Source of the DNA: JAUWZS01 sp964423085
GTDB taxonomy: Archaea > Aenigmatarchaeota > Aenigmatarchaeia > CG10238-14 > SCSR01
Length of the DNA: 37,192 nt
Direction: 5' to 3'
Assembly: GCA_964423085.1 (NCBI GenBank)
Contig: CAYRDB010000004.1
Span: 1 to 37,192 of the forward strand
This document shows positions 14,856-23,264 of this stretch, in pieces. The notes beneath the pieces are model-generated. The model did no database searches, had not been told where the DNA came from, and saw only the letters and a list, made by a program, of their open reading frames with translations. Made by a program: the position numbers and the translations under genes. Numbering within the stretch: position 1 is the first letter of the stretch; each line of letters starts with the position of its first letter.

Positions 14856-16138
14856 CGGCCTCGCCTTTTCTCATAAAGCGTATATAGCAAGACGCTCACC
14901 ACTACCATTAAAGCGCTGACAATAAGCGACTCTACGCTGAGGTGCGAAAGCAGCAACAGGGAGGAAAGCAAGCCGAAAAGCGGTATTAGCGGGAACTTGC
15001 CTATGTTGAGAGGCGTCTTGAACCTTCTTTTAAGATTCGGCATCCTGTATCTAAGAACAATGGCTGAAATATTTACTGAAATGAATATCAGGAACACCCC
15101 GAAATCGGTTATGCTCGCCACAGTTTTTATGTCGCCTATCATCACGAAAGCCAAAGACGCTGCCATTACCACCAGCAAAGCCACCCAAGGCGCTCCTGTC
15201 TTTGCGCTCACTCTGCAAAGGACCTTTGGCATGCTGCTGTCCCTGCTCATCCCGTAAATCGCCCTGGACGCCACTATGAAAGATATCAGCACGGTGTTAG
15301 CTGTGGCAAAAAGGGCTATGACAGACATCATTGTAAACGAGTTTCCGCCGAGTACAGCTGAAGCTGCGTCGGAAAGAGGAGCTGTGCTGCATCCCAAATC
15401 CTCCCAATTCATAAGGCTTACCACTGAAACTGAGACAAGAATGTAGAGAACGGTCGTGATTATAACAGAAGCTATCAAAGCTATCGGAACATTCCTGCGC
15501 GGGTTCTTGACTTCCTCAGTTATGTTGGCCAGTTCCTCGAAGCCTATGTATGCGAAAAATATCAGGGCAGCCGCGCTTATTATGCCTGTTATCCCAGAAG
15601 GGGTTTCGAAATAGTTGACAGATCCTACCGATCCTGAAAAGAATGCTATGCATATTATTATTACCAGACCCGCTATCTCGACTGCGGTGAAAATTATGTT
15701 CATTTTGCTCGACTTGGATATTCCCATCATGTTGATCGCGGTCAGCAAAACTATCAGGCCAAGCGCTGCGGGTATCATCGGAATGCCTAAAAGCGACTGC
15801 ATGTAGCCTCCGAATCCTAGGGACACTGTGGACGCGGATATTATGCTGACAGCGACCGTGAAGAAGCCTATCACAAAAGCCAGCGTCTTCCTGTTGAAAG
15901 CCTTCTTGACATATACATACTCGGCCGCCGCTTTTGGAAATACCGAAACCAGCTCCATGTAGCTCATGCCTGTGAATGAGCTCACTATCGCAGCAAGAAG
16001 AAAAGACGCCCAAACCGCATTTCCTGCTATTCCAGCAGCCTCGCCAACCAAAGCATATATTCCAGCACCGAGAATTATGCCAACTCCGTATATAATTGCG
16101 CTGAAAAGGCTTATCTCACGCTTTAGCCTGGATGCCAT
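14852..16138 (-). CDS. APC-family amino acid permease
   Basis: A 428-aa secondary transporter of the amino acid-polyamine-organocation superfamily, with 12 predicted membrane helices. The first helix carries the family's substrate and sodium-site loop GVGIILGAGIY (18-28). The conserved stretch FFAYIGFEELANITEEVKNPRRNVP, which includes the family E-E-x-K-N-P signature, is at about 194-218. The C-terminus ends in a short basic tail. The start ATG at 16138 lies about 30 bases after an ATTATAATTTAA box, so it probably has its own near-leaderless promoter. It stands alone between the zinc ribbon and RadA. The likely role is uptake of amino acids (substrate unknown), plausible for a lineage dependent on external nutrients. 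Confidence 0.92.
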   Translation of the reverse strand: MASRLKREISLFSAIIYGVGIILGAGIYALVGEAAGIAGNAVWASFLLAAIVSSFTGMSYMELVSVFPKAAAEYVYVKKAFNRKTLAFVIGFFTVAVSIISASTVSLGFGGYMQSLLGIPMIPAALGLIVLLTAINMMGISKSSKMNIIFTAVEIAGLVIIICIAFFSGSVGSVNYFETPSGITGIISAAALIFFAYIGFEELANITEEVKNPRRNVPIALIASVIITTVLYILVSVSVVSLMNWEDLGCSTAPLSDAASAVLGGNSFTMMSVIALFATANTVLISFIVASRAIYGMSRDSSMPKVLCRVSAKTGAPWVALLVVMAASLAFVMIGDIKTVASITDFGVFLIFISVNISAIVLRYRMPNLKRRFKTPLNIGKFPLIPLFGLLSSLLLLSHLSVESLIVSALMVVVSVLLYTLYEKRRGR

Positions 16139-16188
16139 AATATGTTCTTTGATTTTTATTGGTTAAATTATAATTATCCAGATTTTTA

Positions 16189-17238
16189 TCAAGCTTCCTG
16201 CAATCCGCCTTCCGTAATCTTGAATATGCATTCAGTTTCTGGAAGGTTCGCAGCATCCATGAGCTTACAAACTCTGGTTCCAGCCCTTCCTTTCCTTAGG
16301 TAGAGCCTGTATGTGGCCTGGTGCGCAAGAACGTGCCCGCCTACCGGAGCTGTCGGATCACCGAAAAGCATGTCCGGCTTTGACATAACCTGATTCGTTA
16401 TGTAGACTGCCAGATTATGACCGTCGGCCAGCCTCTGCAGAGCATGCAGATGTTTATTGAGTTTCTGCTGCCTTTTAGCAAGCTCCCCCCTTCCGACAAA
16501 ATCCGCCCTAAAGTGAGAGGTCAGGCTGTCCACAATTATCAAACCTATGTTCTTTTCCTCAATCATTTCGCTCGCCTTTTCAACAAGGAATATCTGATGC
16601 TCGGTGTTGAACGCGCGCGCGACGAATATATTCTTCAGTGTCTGTTCTGGATCTAGACCCATAGACTTTGCTATGCTAACTATCCTGTTCGGAGAGAACG
16701 TGTTTTCAGTGTCTATGAAAAGGCAATTTTTACCCAGCCCGCCTTTGTCTTTTGGTAGCTGGACGTTTACAGCAAGCTGGAATGACAATTGAGATTTTCC
16801 GCTTGCAAACTGTCCATAAGCCTCGGTTATGGCCTGCGTCTCCACGCCTCCCCCCAGAAGAGTGTCCAGCGCCTTTACGTTCGTGGTTATCTTGTTGGCG
16901 GCAAGCTTCCTCTCCATAATCCTGTCCGCGCTCTCAAAACCAATATCAAGCATCGCCCTTACCGAGTTTATTATCTTCCTAGCCTGACCTTCACCTATCT
17001 CAGCTATTGCAGCCAAATCAGTCGGGGATGAGACAGCTATTGCCATCAAATCAGTGAACCCCACTTCTTCCAGTTTTTCGGATATCTTCTTTCCTACTCC
17101 CGGTATGTCCTTTAGGCTATGCCCGCTTCCTGTGGATAATTTTACATCTTCAGAATCGTTGCTCTCAGACTCTTCCTCAGGCTCTTCGAGCTCTTCGGCT
17201 TCCTCTTCAAACTCCTCTTCCAACTCTTCGTCTTCCAT
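16189..17238 (-). CDS. radA: DNA repair and recombination protein RadA
   Basis: The archaeal RecA/Rad51 recombinase, which forms filaments on single-stranded DNA and catalyses strand exchange. A helix-hairpin-helix DNA-binding domain spans about 41-95 (DIPGVGKKISEKLEEVGF, then EIGEGQARKII). The ATPase core has Walker A GQFASGKS (142-149; the more usual form is GEFGSGKT) and Walker B LIIVDS with Asp237. An FVGRGELAKRQQ segment lies in the L1 region and VMSKPDMLFGDPTAPVGGH in the L2 region. There is no intein. Before the HhH domain is an extreme acidic tail: 21 of the first 31 residues are Asp or Glu. The ATG lies four bases from the RPA gene's stop, which is embedded in GGTTGATTAAATG, so the two genes are translationally coupled. 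Confidence 0.97.
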   Translation of the reverse strand: MEDEELEEEFEEEAEELEEPEEESESNDSEDVKLSTGSGHSLKDIPGVGKKISEKLEEVGFTDLMAIAVSSPTDLAAIAEIGEGQARKIINSVRAMLDIGFESADRIMERKLAANKITTNVKALDTLLGGGVETQAITEAYGQFASGKSQLSFQLAVNVQLPKDKGGLGKNCLFIDTENTFSPNRIVSIAKSMGLDPEQTLKNIFVARAFNTEHQIFLVEKASEMIEEKNIGLIIVDSLTSHFRADFVGRGELAKRQQKLNKHLHALQRLADGHNLAVYITNQVMSKPDMLFGDPTAPVGGHVLAHQATYRLYLRKGRAGTRVCKLMDAANLPETECIFKITEGGLQEA

Positions 17239-17242
17239 TTAA

Positions 17243-18274
17243 TCAACCCAGTTTAAGTTTCAGCATGTCGGCGAGCTTTTCGCTTTCCTTACTAACGTCG
17301 ACTGCTTCGGCGTTGCTTGCAACCATTTCAAGCTCGTCAGTCCTACCTTTCTTTACGCTTCCAAAAATTATGTACTCTTTGCCTACCATGGTTCCGATGA
17401 GCTTCTCGTATCTTTCTTCTTCGCTCATTCTGACTATTTCATCAGCTTTCATTCCAACCAGCTTTTCTGCGACTTCCCTGAAAGCGACCACTCTTAGCAG
17501 TCCGGTACCATCGTCGACCACGAAAGACACCACCATCTCTGGTTTGTTTTCAACCTCGCCGTGCTGAGCGCAGCTGTATTTACCATAAGATATAGAAACT
17601 TTCGACCTGCACTTTGGGCAGGTGTCGAAAACGAACCTGCTCTTAACAACATCAATAACAGTTCCTTTTATTTCGAAAGAACCTGTGGAAATGTTTTTTA
17701 TCGGAACCTGGCCGCTCTTTTGGCTCAGAAACACGCTGAGCTCGTCCACTGTGGGAAATTCTATTTCCGACCCGGAAGCTTCGTCGTTTATGTTGAATAT
17801 CTTACCGTACTTTCCGATAGAGATTTCTACGTCCCCGTAAATGTTCTCGTTCGCAAAAGCGCCTGTAACCTGGACTATGTCGCCCAGCTTTATTTCCTCG
17901 TTTTCAATCATCTCTACGTGCTCGTTCCACAATGGCATTCGCACGAAACCGCTCCTGTCTCCTATGAATATGTTAACTACCCGACCGGGAGTGCCATTGC
18001 CCTTCTTGAAATCTACTATGTTGCTCACTTTGAAAACCCTGCCCGCGGCACTCACATTTCTCATACCAGGCACTATGTTCTTGAGTTCTATCTTCCTTTT
18101 TTCGCTGCTGAGCATGTTCACACCCATTTCCTTTGCGACCAGATGCGCTGCTCCCTCGGCGCTTATCATACCAGATAAATCCTTCTGCTTCTTTTCGACC
18201 TTCGACCTGAGCTCGTCCTTGCTTATTCCCGTCTTAGCTTCTATACCGCTCAGAATGTCATCAAGGCTGGCCAT
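17243..18274 (-). CDS. RPA-like single-stranded DNA-binding protein (OB folds plus zinc finger)
   Basis: A replication protein A-type protein that coats single-stranded DNA. From the chosen start it has about 343 aa: an N-terminal helical region, an OB fold (about 65-160, including the GRVVNIFIGDRSGFVRMPLW segment), a linker, and a second OB-like domain containing a zinc-binding motif (CPKCRSK, then C-x2-H in YSCAQHGE) as in archaeal RPA41/RPA large subunits. The frame extends 24 codons upstream to 18346 and would overlap the histone gene. A CTTTAATC box lies about 26 bases before the internal ATG 18274, which makes that the likely leaderless start. It forms a cluster with the histone upstream and RadA downstream, joining the substrate-binding protein and recombinase. 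Confidence 0.9.
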   Translation of the reverse strand: MASLDDILSGIEAKTGISKDELRSKVEKKQKDLSGMISAEGAAHLVAKEMGVNMLSSEKRKIELKNIVPGMRNVSAAGRVFKVSNIVDFKKGNGTPGRVVNIFIGDRSGFVRMPLWNEHVEMIENEEIKLGDIVQVTGAFANENIYGDVEISIGKYGKIFNINDEASGSEIEFPTVDELSVFLSQKSGQVPIKNISTGSFEIKGTVIDVVKSRFVFDTCPKCRSKVSISYGKYSCAQHGEVENKPEMVVSFVVDDGTGLLRVVAFREVAEKLVGMKADEIVRMSEEERYEKLIGTMVGKEYIIFGSVKKGRTDELEMVASNAEAVDVSKESEKLADMLKLKLG

Positions 18275-18295
18275 AAAACTATATGTAGGGTTAGA

Positions 18296-18303
18296 GATTA
18301 AAG
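18296..18303 (-). promoter_or_regulatory. TATA-like box of the RPA-like gene
   Basis: CTTTAATC on the minus strand is centred about 26 bases before the ATG at 18274. It supports that start over the longer frame beginning at 18346, which would place the promoter inside the coding region. Confidence 0.4.
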
Positions 18304-18311
18304 AGTTGTCT

Positions 18312-18518
18312 TCACTGGAATTTTCTTCTCGCCAGCCTGACATCATCCGCTAAAACAGTCTTCCTGCCGGCATGCTTAGCCAGAGCCGCGGCTTCCTCCG
18401 CTATCATGTATATCTTATTTTCCATTACTTTTGCCATCTCTTCGGCCGCTTCGTAAGCAACCCGCTTGGCGCCGGCTTTTTTTATTATCCTCTCAAAAGG
18501 AAGCACTGGAAAATCCAT
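18312..18518 (-). CDS. Archaeal histone
   Basis: A 68-aa single histone-fold protein that packs DNA into nucleosome-like structures. The fold is evident: an N-terminal LPFERIIKKAGAKRV segment (family hallmark: hydrophobic, then P, then ..R..KKAGA.RV), a long central helix (AAEEMAKVMENKIYMIAEEAAALAKHAGRKT in overview) and the C-terminal VLADDVRLARRK helix, matching HMfA/HMfB length and layout. There is no tail extension beyond the fold. An AATTATAAA box at 18540-18548 lies 26 bases upstream, giving a leaderless transcript whose promoter overlaps the 3' end of the GNAT gene. It is immediately upstream of RPA and RadA on the same strand. Confidence 0.95.
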   Translation of the reverse strand: MDFPVLPFERIIKKAGAKRVAYEAAEEMAKVMENKIYMIAEEAAALAKHAGRKTVLADDVRLARRKFQ

Positions 18519-18539
18519 AATTTATATTTCTTTCCATTC

Positions 18540-18548
18540 TTTATAATT
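18540..18548 (-). promoter_or_regulatory. TATA box of the histone gene
   Basis: AATTATAAA on the minus strand is centred 26 bases before the histone ATG (18518). It overlaps the stop of the GNAT gene (18541), so histone is likely transcribed independently as a leaderless mRNA. Confidence 0.5.
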
Positions 18549-19008
18549 GCTTATTCCTTACCATCTCTATAATCGTTGATTTTTTCTCAAATCCTAGTTT
18601 GGAAAATATCTTCAATCCATGATTGTAGTCGTCATAAATTATCTTCATTTCGTCCTTGACTATCTCGCATAATTTTGACGCCACTTTATATCCTATACCC
18701 ATTTTCCTATATTTGGAGTTGACGAAAATCCCTACCCGCTTGTCGCTTCCTCTATGCCAGCAAACTGCGACTATTTCACCGTTCACAGAGGCCAAAGAAA
18801 CCGTATAGTCTATCGGAGATCTTCCAAAAGCCAGCGAGGTAAAAAGACACAATTTTTGGTAGCAGTGGTTGATTAGACCTTGAAAAGACCTGTCCTTCCT
18901 TATGAAAACGCTGTCTCCTGCAAAATCTTCGCCATAGTATTCGCGTATTTTTTTTCCGAGCCTGAAAAAATCGGCGAGCTTCATTTTTCTGACTTGTACT
19001 TGATCCAT
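18541..19008 (-). CDS. GNAT-family N-acetyltransferase
   Basis: A 155-aa acetyl-CoA-dependent acyltransferase. The acetyl-CoA-binding motif A appears as VGIFVNSKYRKMGIG, with R101-x2-G104-x-G106 corresponding to the Q/RxxGxG/A signature, preceded by the beta-strand VAVCWH. The typical C-terminal element LKIFSKLGFEKKST (motif B, K-x-GF) is present. There are no membrane segments. The substrate cannot be inferred from sequence. It lies 13 bases downstream of aglB on the same strand. It might acetylate an amino sugar made by the locus (the dTDP-amino-sugar route below otherwise lacks an acetyltransferase), but acylation of protein or metabolite is equally possible. Confidence 0.88.
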   Translation of the reverse strand: MDQVQVRKMKLADFFRLGKKIREYYGEDFAGDSVFIRKDRSFQGLINHCYQKLCLFTSLAFGRSPIDYTVSLASVNGEIVAVCWHRGSDKRVGIFVNSKYRKMGIGYKVASKLCEIVKDEMKIIYDDYNHGLKIFSKLGFEKKSTIIEMVRNKQL

Positions 19009-19021
19009 AACTTACACTGTC

Positions 19022-21145
19022 CTACCACAACACTTTGAAAACGCGTATCTCTGGATTGCTGTACACCAGTTCGAAATGTTCCAACCCTTCACCGTCGAAG
19101 AAGAACATCCTGTTGAATATCGAGTCTCTGGTCAATGCGTCCATGAAAAATATATTACCGAAACCTTGATTCGCCCAGACAAGTCCGTCTATCATATCTT
19201 CCTCGTCAAATTCGTAATGTTTCACCTCGCCGTTCTCAAAGTACACGATTTGGGAAACTATCGAATTTCTTATTCTATATTCTGGCATGTTCATTACCGG
19301 GAAAAATGTACCGTTGTTGTACACAAGCGAAACCTGCCCATTTGCGTATTCTAACACATTCTGCTCTTGGTCATAATCTGTCAACTGCATCTGCCAGTAG
19401 CTCCTGCCATCTTTCCCTCCGTTTCCAAAGTAGCTCAACCAGTAGTACTTTTGAATAAGGTCGCTGCTTGCGACTATGTACATTTCAGGTACTGGTTCGC
19501 ACATTTCCACAGGAAACTGGTCACCGTATATGCTTTGGAGTTCTGAACACTGCTCATCGCTCAGCCCTTTATATTTCTCAAGTATTGAAACGGCTTCATC
19601 TTCGTCGCTTATAGAGAACACCCTCCCCATGTCCTGTATCCTAATGTCATGCCCGTAAGGCAGGCACGCTCCGACACCCTGCCCGCAGTGAGCTCCGTCG
19701 CCCATGACCCTATGGTCTGTGTATCCTGCTATAATATGGCCAGGATCCCACCATGTGACTATCAGAGCTTCTGGGTCTGTCTCAGTTTTTATCCAATCAA
19801 GTGCAGAATACCAGTTCTCGCTTATTCCCATATCTGTCATGCTGTACCCGGTAAGCAACGAGTTTGATACGAATATTATTATCAAGACTGAAGTGAATGC
19901 GAAAAATGTGGATTTTAGCAGGCGTCTGTCAAGATACGCAGGGGTTTTACCTATCAAATAGCCCGCAGCCACTGCGGAAGCTGTGGAGAACAATATTGAA
20001 AACCTGACTCCGAAGTTTATCAGGAAGAATGTTGTCATAATCCATATCAGAAGAAACACTTCAGAAGAGCTTATTTTCTCCTTTTTGTACAGCTTGTATA
20101 AGAATAGAAAAGGCAAGAATATTGTGAATATCGTTGGCGCTAGACCCACACGCTCCACTATAGACTGCAGACCTTCAGCGCTCAAAATGTTAACATTCTG
20201 CAGCTCTGCGACCGAAATGTTTACAATAAGACCCGTGCCTTCAGTCACCTGCAATCCTAGACCGGATGTCTCGAATATGTTGCTCATTCCCATGAGCGTT
20301 CCTGCTATGTTTGTAGCAAGTATTATCGCGACCAGCGAAACTATCATCCATTTTTCTTTAAAAAGCTCCGATGTGTCCAGCCTCAGCTTTCGGTTGTGTA
20401 TAATCTGCTCAACTGCTCTGAAAATTATCACAGCTACAATGAACCCAGAGAAGAATATCTGTATTATCCATCCGAACCCCCAGGTGAAAACAAATGCTAG
20501 ATTCACCAGAACTGCAAATATGTAGTATGGCAAAGCCTTAAGCGATGGCTTCTTTTCCATGGCCAAAACCATTGCATAAACCGACAGCAAGGTGTAGAAA
20601 GCCACTACCATGTCGCTGTCACTATATCCAGCCATGGACACGCTTATCAAAGCAGGTGTCAAAACAGCGAACAATGCGGTACAAACGCCTCCCAGCTTGT
20701 TGGAAAATTTCCTACCGAGAAGGTATGCCGGCACAACTGCCGCTGCCGCCATTATGATTGTGGACCATTTTGCAGTTTCGGTTAGTGTGAACCCTATAAT
20801 AGAGTTAAGAATTTGATAGAAAATCGCAATGGTGTAGGACCATCCTTGGAAAGCTTCGTAAGGCCTGCCTGGAGGGAAATGGCTCAGTTCATCCCACGAA
20901 GGTATGGCCATGTTGTTTTCGACTATCTCAGATGCGTGCCTGAAGAACCACCATGGATCATAGTCCAAGACGGTCGGCAAATCAAGCGTTCCAGAACGGA
21001 CATAAAAAGCAAGATACATTATTCCCAAAAGGGACGCCAAAACTAACAAAGACGATATGAACTCTTTTGATGTCAAAAGAGACTTGCCTGGCAATCTGAA
21101 CAGTTTGCCAGTTTCTCCACGTTCTTCAGAATCCATGTCAGACAC
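19022..21145 (-). CDS. aglB: Archaeal oligosaccharyltransferase AglB (Stt3 family)
   Basis: Transfers lipid-linked glycans to Asn in N-x-S/T sequons on the outer face of the membrane. About 13 hydrophobic segments fill residues 28-430, followed by a periplasm-like soluble domain. Diagnostic motifs are the first external-loop acidic motif with YDPWW (Asp63), SDSDM near residue 170 as the second acidic motif, and WWDPGH at 465-470 in place of the common WWDYG sequon-recognition motif. At 707 aa it is a short form compared with many euryarchaeal AglB of 850 or more. The frame starts GTG 21145; an ATG at 21136 is an alternative. It is divergent from a GT4 glycosyltransferase and anchors the glycosylation locus. 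It is co-transcribed with the GNAT gene. Confidence 0.96.
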   Translation of the reverse strand: MSDMDSEERGETGKLFRLPGKSLLTSKEFISSLLVLASLLGIMYLAFYVRSGTLDLPTVLDYDPWWFFRHASEIVENNMAIPSWDELSHFPPGRPYEAFQGWSYTIAIFYQILNSIIGFTLTETAKWSTIIMAAAAVVPAYLLGRKFSNKLGGVCTALFAVLTPALISVSMAGYSDSDMVVAFYTLLSVYAMVLAMEKKPSLKALPYYIFAVLVNLAFVFTWGFGWIIQIFFSGFIVAVIIFRAVEQIIHNRKLRLDTSELFKEKWMIVSLVAIILATNIAGTLMGMSNIFETSGLGLQVTEGTGLIVNISVAELQNVNILSAEGLQSIVERVGLAPTIFTIFLPFLFLYKLYKKEKISSSEVFLLIWIMTTFFLINFGVRFSILFSTASAVAAGYLIGKTPAYLDRRLLKSTFFAFTSVLIIIFVSNSLLTGYSMTDMGISENWYSALDWIKTETDPEALIVTWWDPGHIIAGYTDHRVMGDGAHCGQGVGACLPYGHDIRIQDMGRVFSISDEDEAVSILEKYKGLSDEQCSELQSIYGDQFPVEMCEPVPEMYIVASSDLIQKYYWLSYFGNGGKDGRSYWQMQLTDYDQEQNVLEYANGQVSLVYNNGTFFPVMNMPEYRIRNSIVSQIVYFENGEVKHYEFDEEDMIDGLVWANQGFGNIFFMDALTRDSIFNRMFFFDGEGLEHFELVYSNPEIRVFKVLW

Positions 21146-21217
21146 TTTATAACTATTAAATAAGGCAAGCTTATTAAAATTATCATAAGGTGGAGAACCG
21201 ATTTATAGGCGACTTCA

Positions 21218-22273
21218 ATGAGGATTTTGATAACTCACGAGCTATTCCCGCCAAACGTGGCCGGAGGGGGAGAAGCTCTCGTGTACAGGCTGGCTAAGAA
21301 AATGGCAGACGATGGACACTCGGTCAAAGTTGTTACAAGTGGAAATCCTGATGAAAAAAGCTATGGTGGCGTTGAAACTGTCAGGATACCAGCAAACAGG
21401 TACTTGATGAACATAATTTCTTTTCCTACAATATTGAAGCATGCCAGGGAAGCGGATGTCATACAGACCAGCAGCGGCAACATGGCATTGCCTTCGTTTA
21501 TTGCCGCAAAAATTCTCGGAAAGCCTATTTGCTGCTGGATACACCACATTTTTGGAAAGTACTGGAGGGACATCAGAGGCCCGATAGTTGGAAGGATGTT
21601 CGAAATTTTCGAGAGAGCGATCCTAACCAGAGGGTTCGATCAGTGGGTTTTCCAGAACAAATCTTCAAAAAAAATAGGAATTGGAATGGGCGTGCCTAAA
21701 AACAGGATATCGATGATCAGTCCTGGGATAGACCACGAAAAATTCTCCAAAATCCAGCCCAAACGTGGAAAAAATGCTCTTTTTGTGGGGAACTTTTGCA
21801 TGGACGAGCCCACTATTAAGACAAAAGGTATAGGCTACCTCCTAGAAGCTGCCAGAATGCTGCCGAAAGTGGACTTTCTGCTTCTCGGAAATTTCAAAGG
21901 AAAGAAGCTTCCAAAAAATGTACGTGCCCCAGGAACTGTGCCTTACGACAAGCTTATTGAAACCTACAGCAAAGCGGGCGTGTTCGTGTGCAGTTCGCTA
22001 AACGAGGGGTTCAGTTTGGCCCTTCTCGAGGCTATGGCTTCCGGATGCCCGATAGTTTCTACCATAGACATAGGGCAGTGTGGTGTGAAAGTGGTCCCGA
22101 AAGACGCGGCTGGAATCGCGAAAGGTGTTATGTGCTGTCTGGATGATCCAAAAAAAGCAAGAGCGCAAGGCGACCAAAACAGGAAACTCGCCAGGCGGTA
22201 TTCATGGAAAAAGTTTTATGCAGATTTTGACAAGCTATATAAGAGCTTAAATAACTGTCGGGACAAGAGATAA
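21218..22273 (+). CDS. GT4-family glycosyltransferase
   Basis: A 351-aa GT-B fold retaining glycosyltransferase. The N-terminal acceptor half begins MRILITHELFPPNVAGGGEALVYRLAK-type: a beta-strand, then a Gly-rich loop. The donor-binding half has the GT4 E-x7-E signature, Glu263 and Glu271 in SSLNEGFSLALLEAMASG, preceded by VGNFCMDE and GTVPYDKLIETY. It is soluble, so it acts on the cytoplasmic face of the membrane, probably extending the lipid-linked glycan with an NDP-sugar. It is divergent from aglB, with 72 bases between, and followed after 13 bases by the CDP-glucose 4,6-dehydratase gene, which suggests co-expression of sugar supply and transfer. The donor and acceptor sugars cannot be predicted. 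Confidence 0.92.
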   Translation: MRILITHELFPPNVAGGGEALVYRLAKKMADDGHSVKVVTSGNPDEKSYGGVETVRIPANRYLMNIISFPTILKHAREADVIQTSSGNMALPSFIAAKILGKPICCWIHHIFGKYWRDIRGPIVGRMFEIFERAILTRGFDQWVFQNKSSKKIGIGMGVPKNRISMISPGIDHEKFSKIQPKRGKNALFVGNFCMDEPTIKTKGIGYLLEAARMLPKVDFLLLGNFKGKKLPKNVRAPGTVPYDKLIETYSKAGVFVCSSLNEGFSLALLEAMASGCPIVSTIDIGQCGVKVVPKDAAGIAKGVMCCLDDPKKARAQGDQNRKLARRYSWKKFYADFDKLYKSLNNCRDKR

Positions 22274-22286
22274 TAAACGTGGTTTT

Positions 22287-23264
22287 ATGGACTGGACCAA
22301 TAAGAATGTTCTGATAACCGGAATAACCGGATTTGTTGGGACTTGGATTGCAAAAAGCCTTGTTGAGAAGGGTGCGAACGTAATAGCATTTGTAAGGGAT
22401 GAAATACCTAACATGCCGCTAAGGACTATGGGAATATATGAAAAGCTCGGAGCCATAGCAAACGGGGACATACTGGATTATAGCAGCGTAAAAAGGGTTT
22501 TTGACGAATACGAGATTGACACATGCTTTCATCTGGCAGCGCAGACTCAGGTCACTATTGCGAAGACTTCTCCAACATCGACTTTCGACATAAACGTCAG
22601 AGGGAGCTGGAATGTGATGGAAGCTGCAAGGAACTCTGGAGCTCTTAAGAGAATGGTGATAGCTTCCACAGACAAGGTTTATGGAGAGCCTGTAGAGCTT
22701 CCGATAAAGGAGACTCATCCCCTGCTGGCGGCTTACCCATACGATGCATCAAAGGTTTGCGTTGAGAGAATTGCGCAGACATATGCAACAACGTACGGAC
22801 TGCCTATCGCTATAACGAGATGCTGCAACATCTACGGAGGAGGTGACATGAACTTTTTGAGGATAGTGCCAGGCTCGATTAGGTCGGTGCTTGCGGATGA
22901 GAATCCGATAATAAGAAGCGATGGGACGCCTGTCAGGGACTTTATCTACGTAGAGGACGCAGCCAACGCCTACCTGACTCTGGCTGAAAAGATGGACTCC
23001 AAGCAAGTCATAGGAGAGGCGTTCAATTTTGGCAGCAACTCGCCAATAAACATGCTCGAGTTGGTCAACAAGATAATAAAAGTTTCTGGGAAAAATCTGA
23101 AAGCCGACGTTCAGGGAACGAAAAAGCCTGACGCGGAGATAGACAAGCAGTACCTGTCAAGCGAGAAAGCTGGCAAGATTCTAGGATGGCAGCCGAAATT
23201 CAGTCTGGAAGAAGGATTGAAAAACACGATATCGTGGTATGAAAAATACCTGAAATCTGCCTAG
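22287..23264 (+). CDS. CDP-glucose 4,6-dehydratase-like SDR
   Basis: A 325-aa extended short-chain dehydrogenase/reductase. The NAD-binding motif GITGFVG is at 12-18, the catalytic STDKVYGE segment at 127-134 and YxxxK at Tyr152/Lys156. The opening W-x2-K-x-VLITG-TGF-G-x-W and the GGGDMN segment match the RfbG-type CDP-glucose 4,6-dehydratases better than RmlB. The partner cytidylyltransferase (RfbF-type) is encoded tail to tail at 23261, sharing a CTAG that provides both stop codons. Together they would make CDP-4-keto-6-deoxyglucose for the local glycan. The start ATG follows a GTGGTTTT element. A dTDP- or UDP-specific 4,6-dehydratase or epimerase is possible, but the neighbouring gene makes CDP most likely. 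Confidence 0.82.
   Translation: MDWTNKNVLITGITGFVGTWIAKSLVEKGANVIAFVRDEIPNMPLRTMGIYEKLGAIANGDILDYSSVKRVFDEYEIDTCFHLAAQTQVTIAKTSPTSTFDINVRGSWNVMEAARNSGALKRMVIASTDKVYGEPVELPIKETHPLLAAYPYDASKVCVERIAQTYATTYGLPIAITRCCNIYGGGDMNFLRIVPGSIRSVLADENPIIRSDGTPVRDFIYVEDAANAYLTLAEKMDSKQVIGEAFNFGSNSPINMLELVNKIIKVSGKNLKADVQGTKKPDAEIDKQYLSSEKAGKILGWQPKFSLEEGLKNTISWYEKYLKSA

Noticed and set aside
17561..18178. 205-codon plus-strand ORF antisense to the RPA-like gene
   Set aside because: Opposite a gene with a zinc finger and OB-fold features; aromatic- and His-rich composition typical of a reverse-frame shadow.
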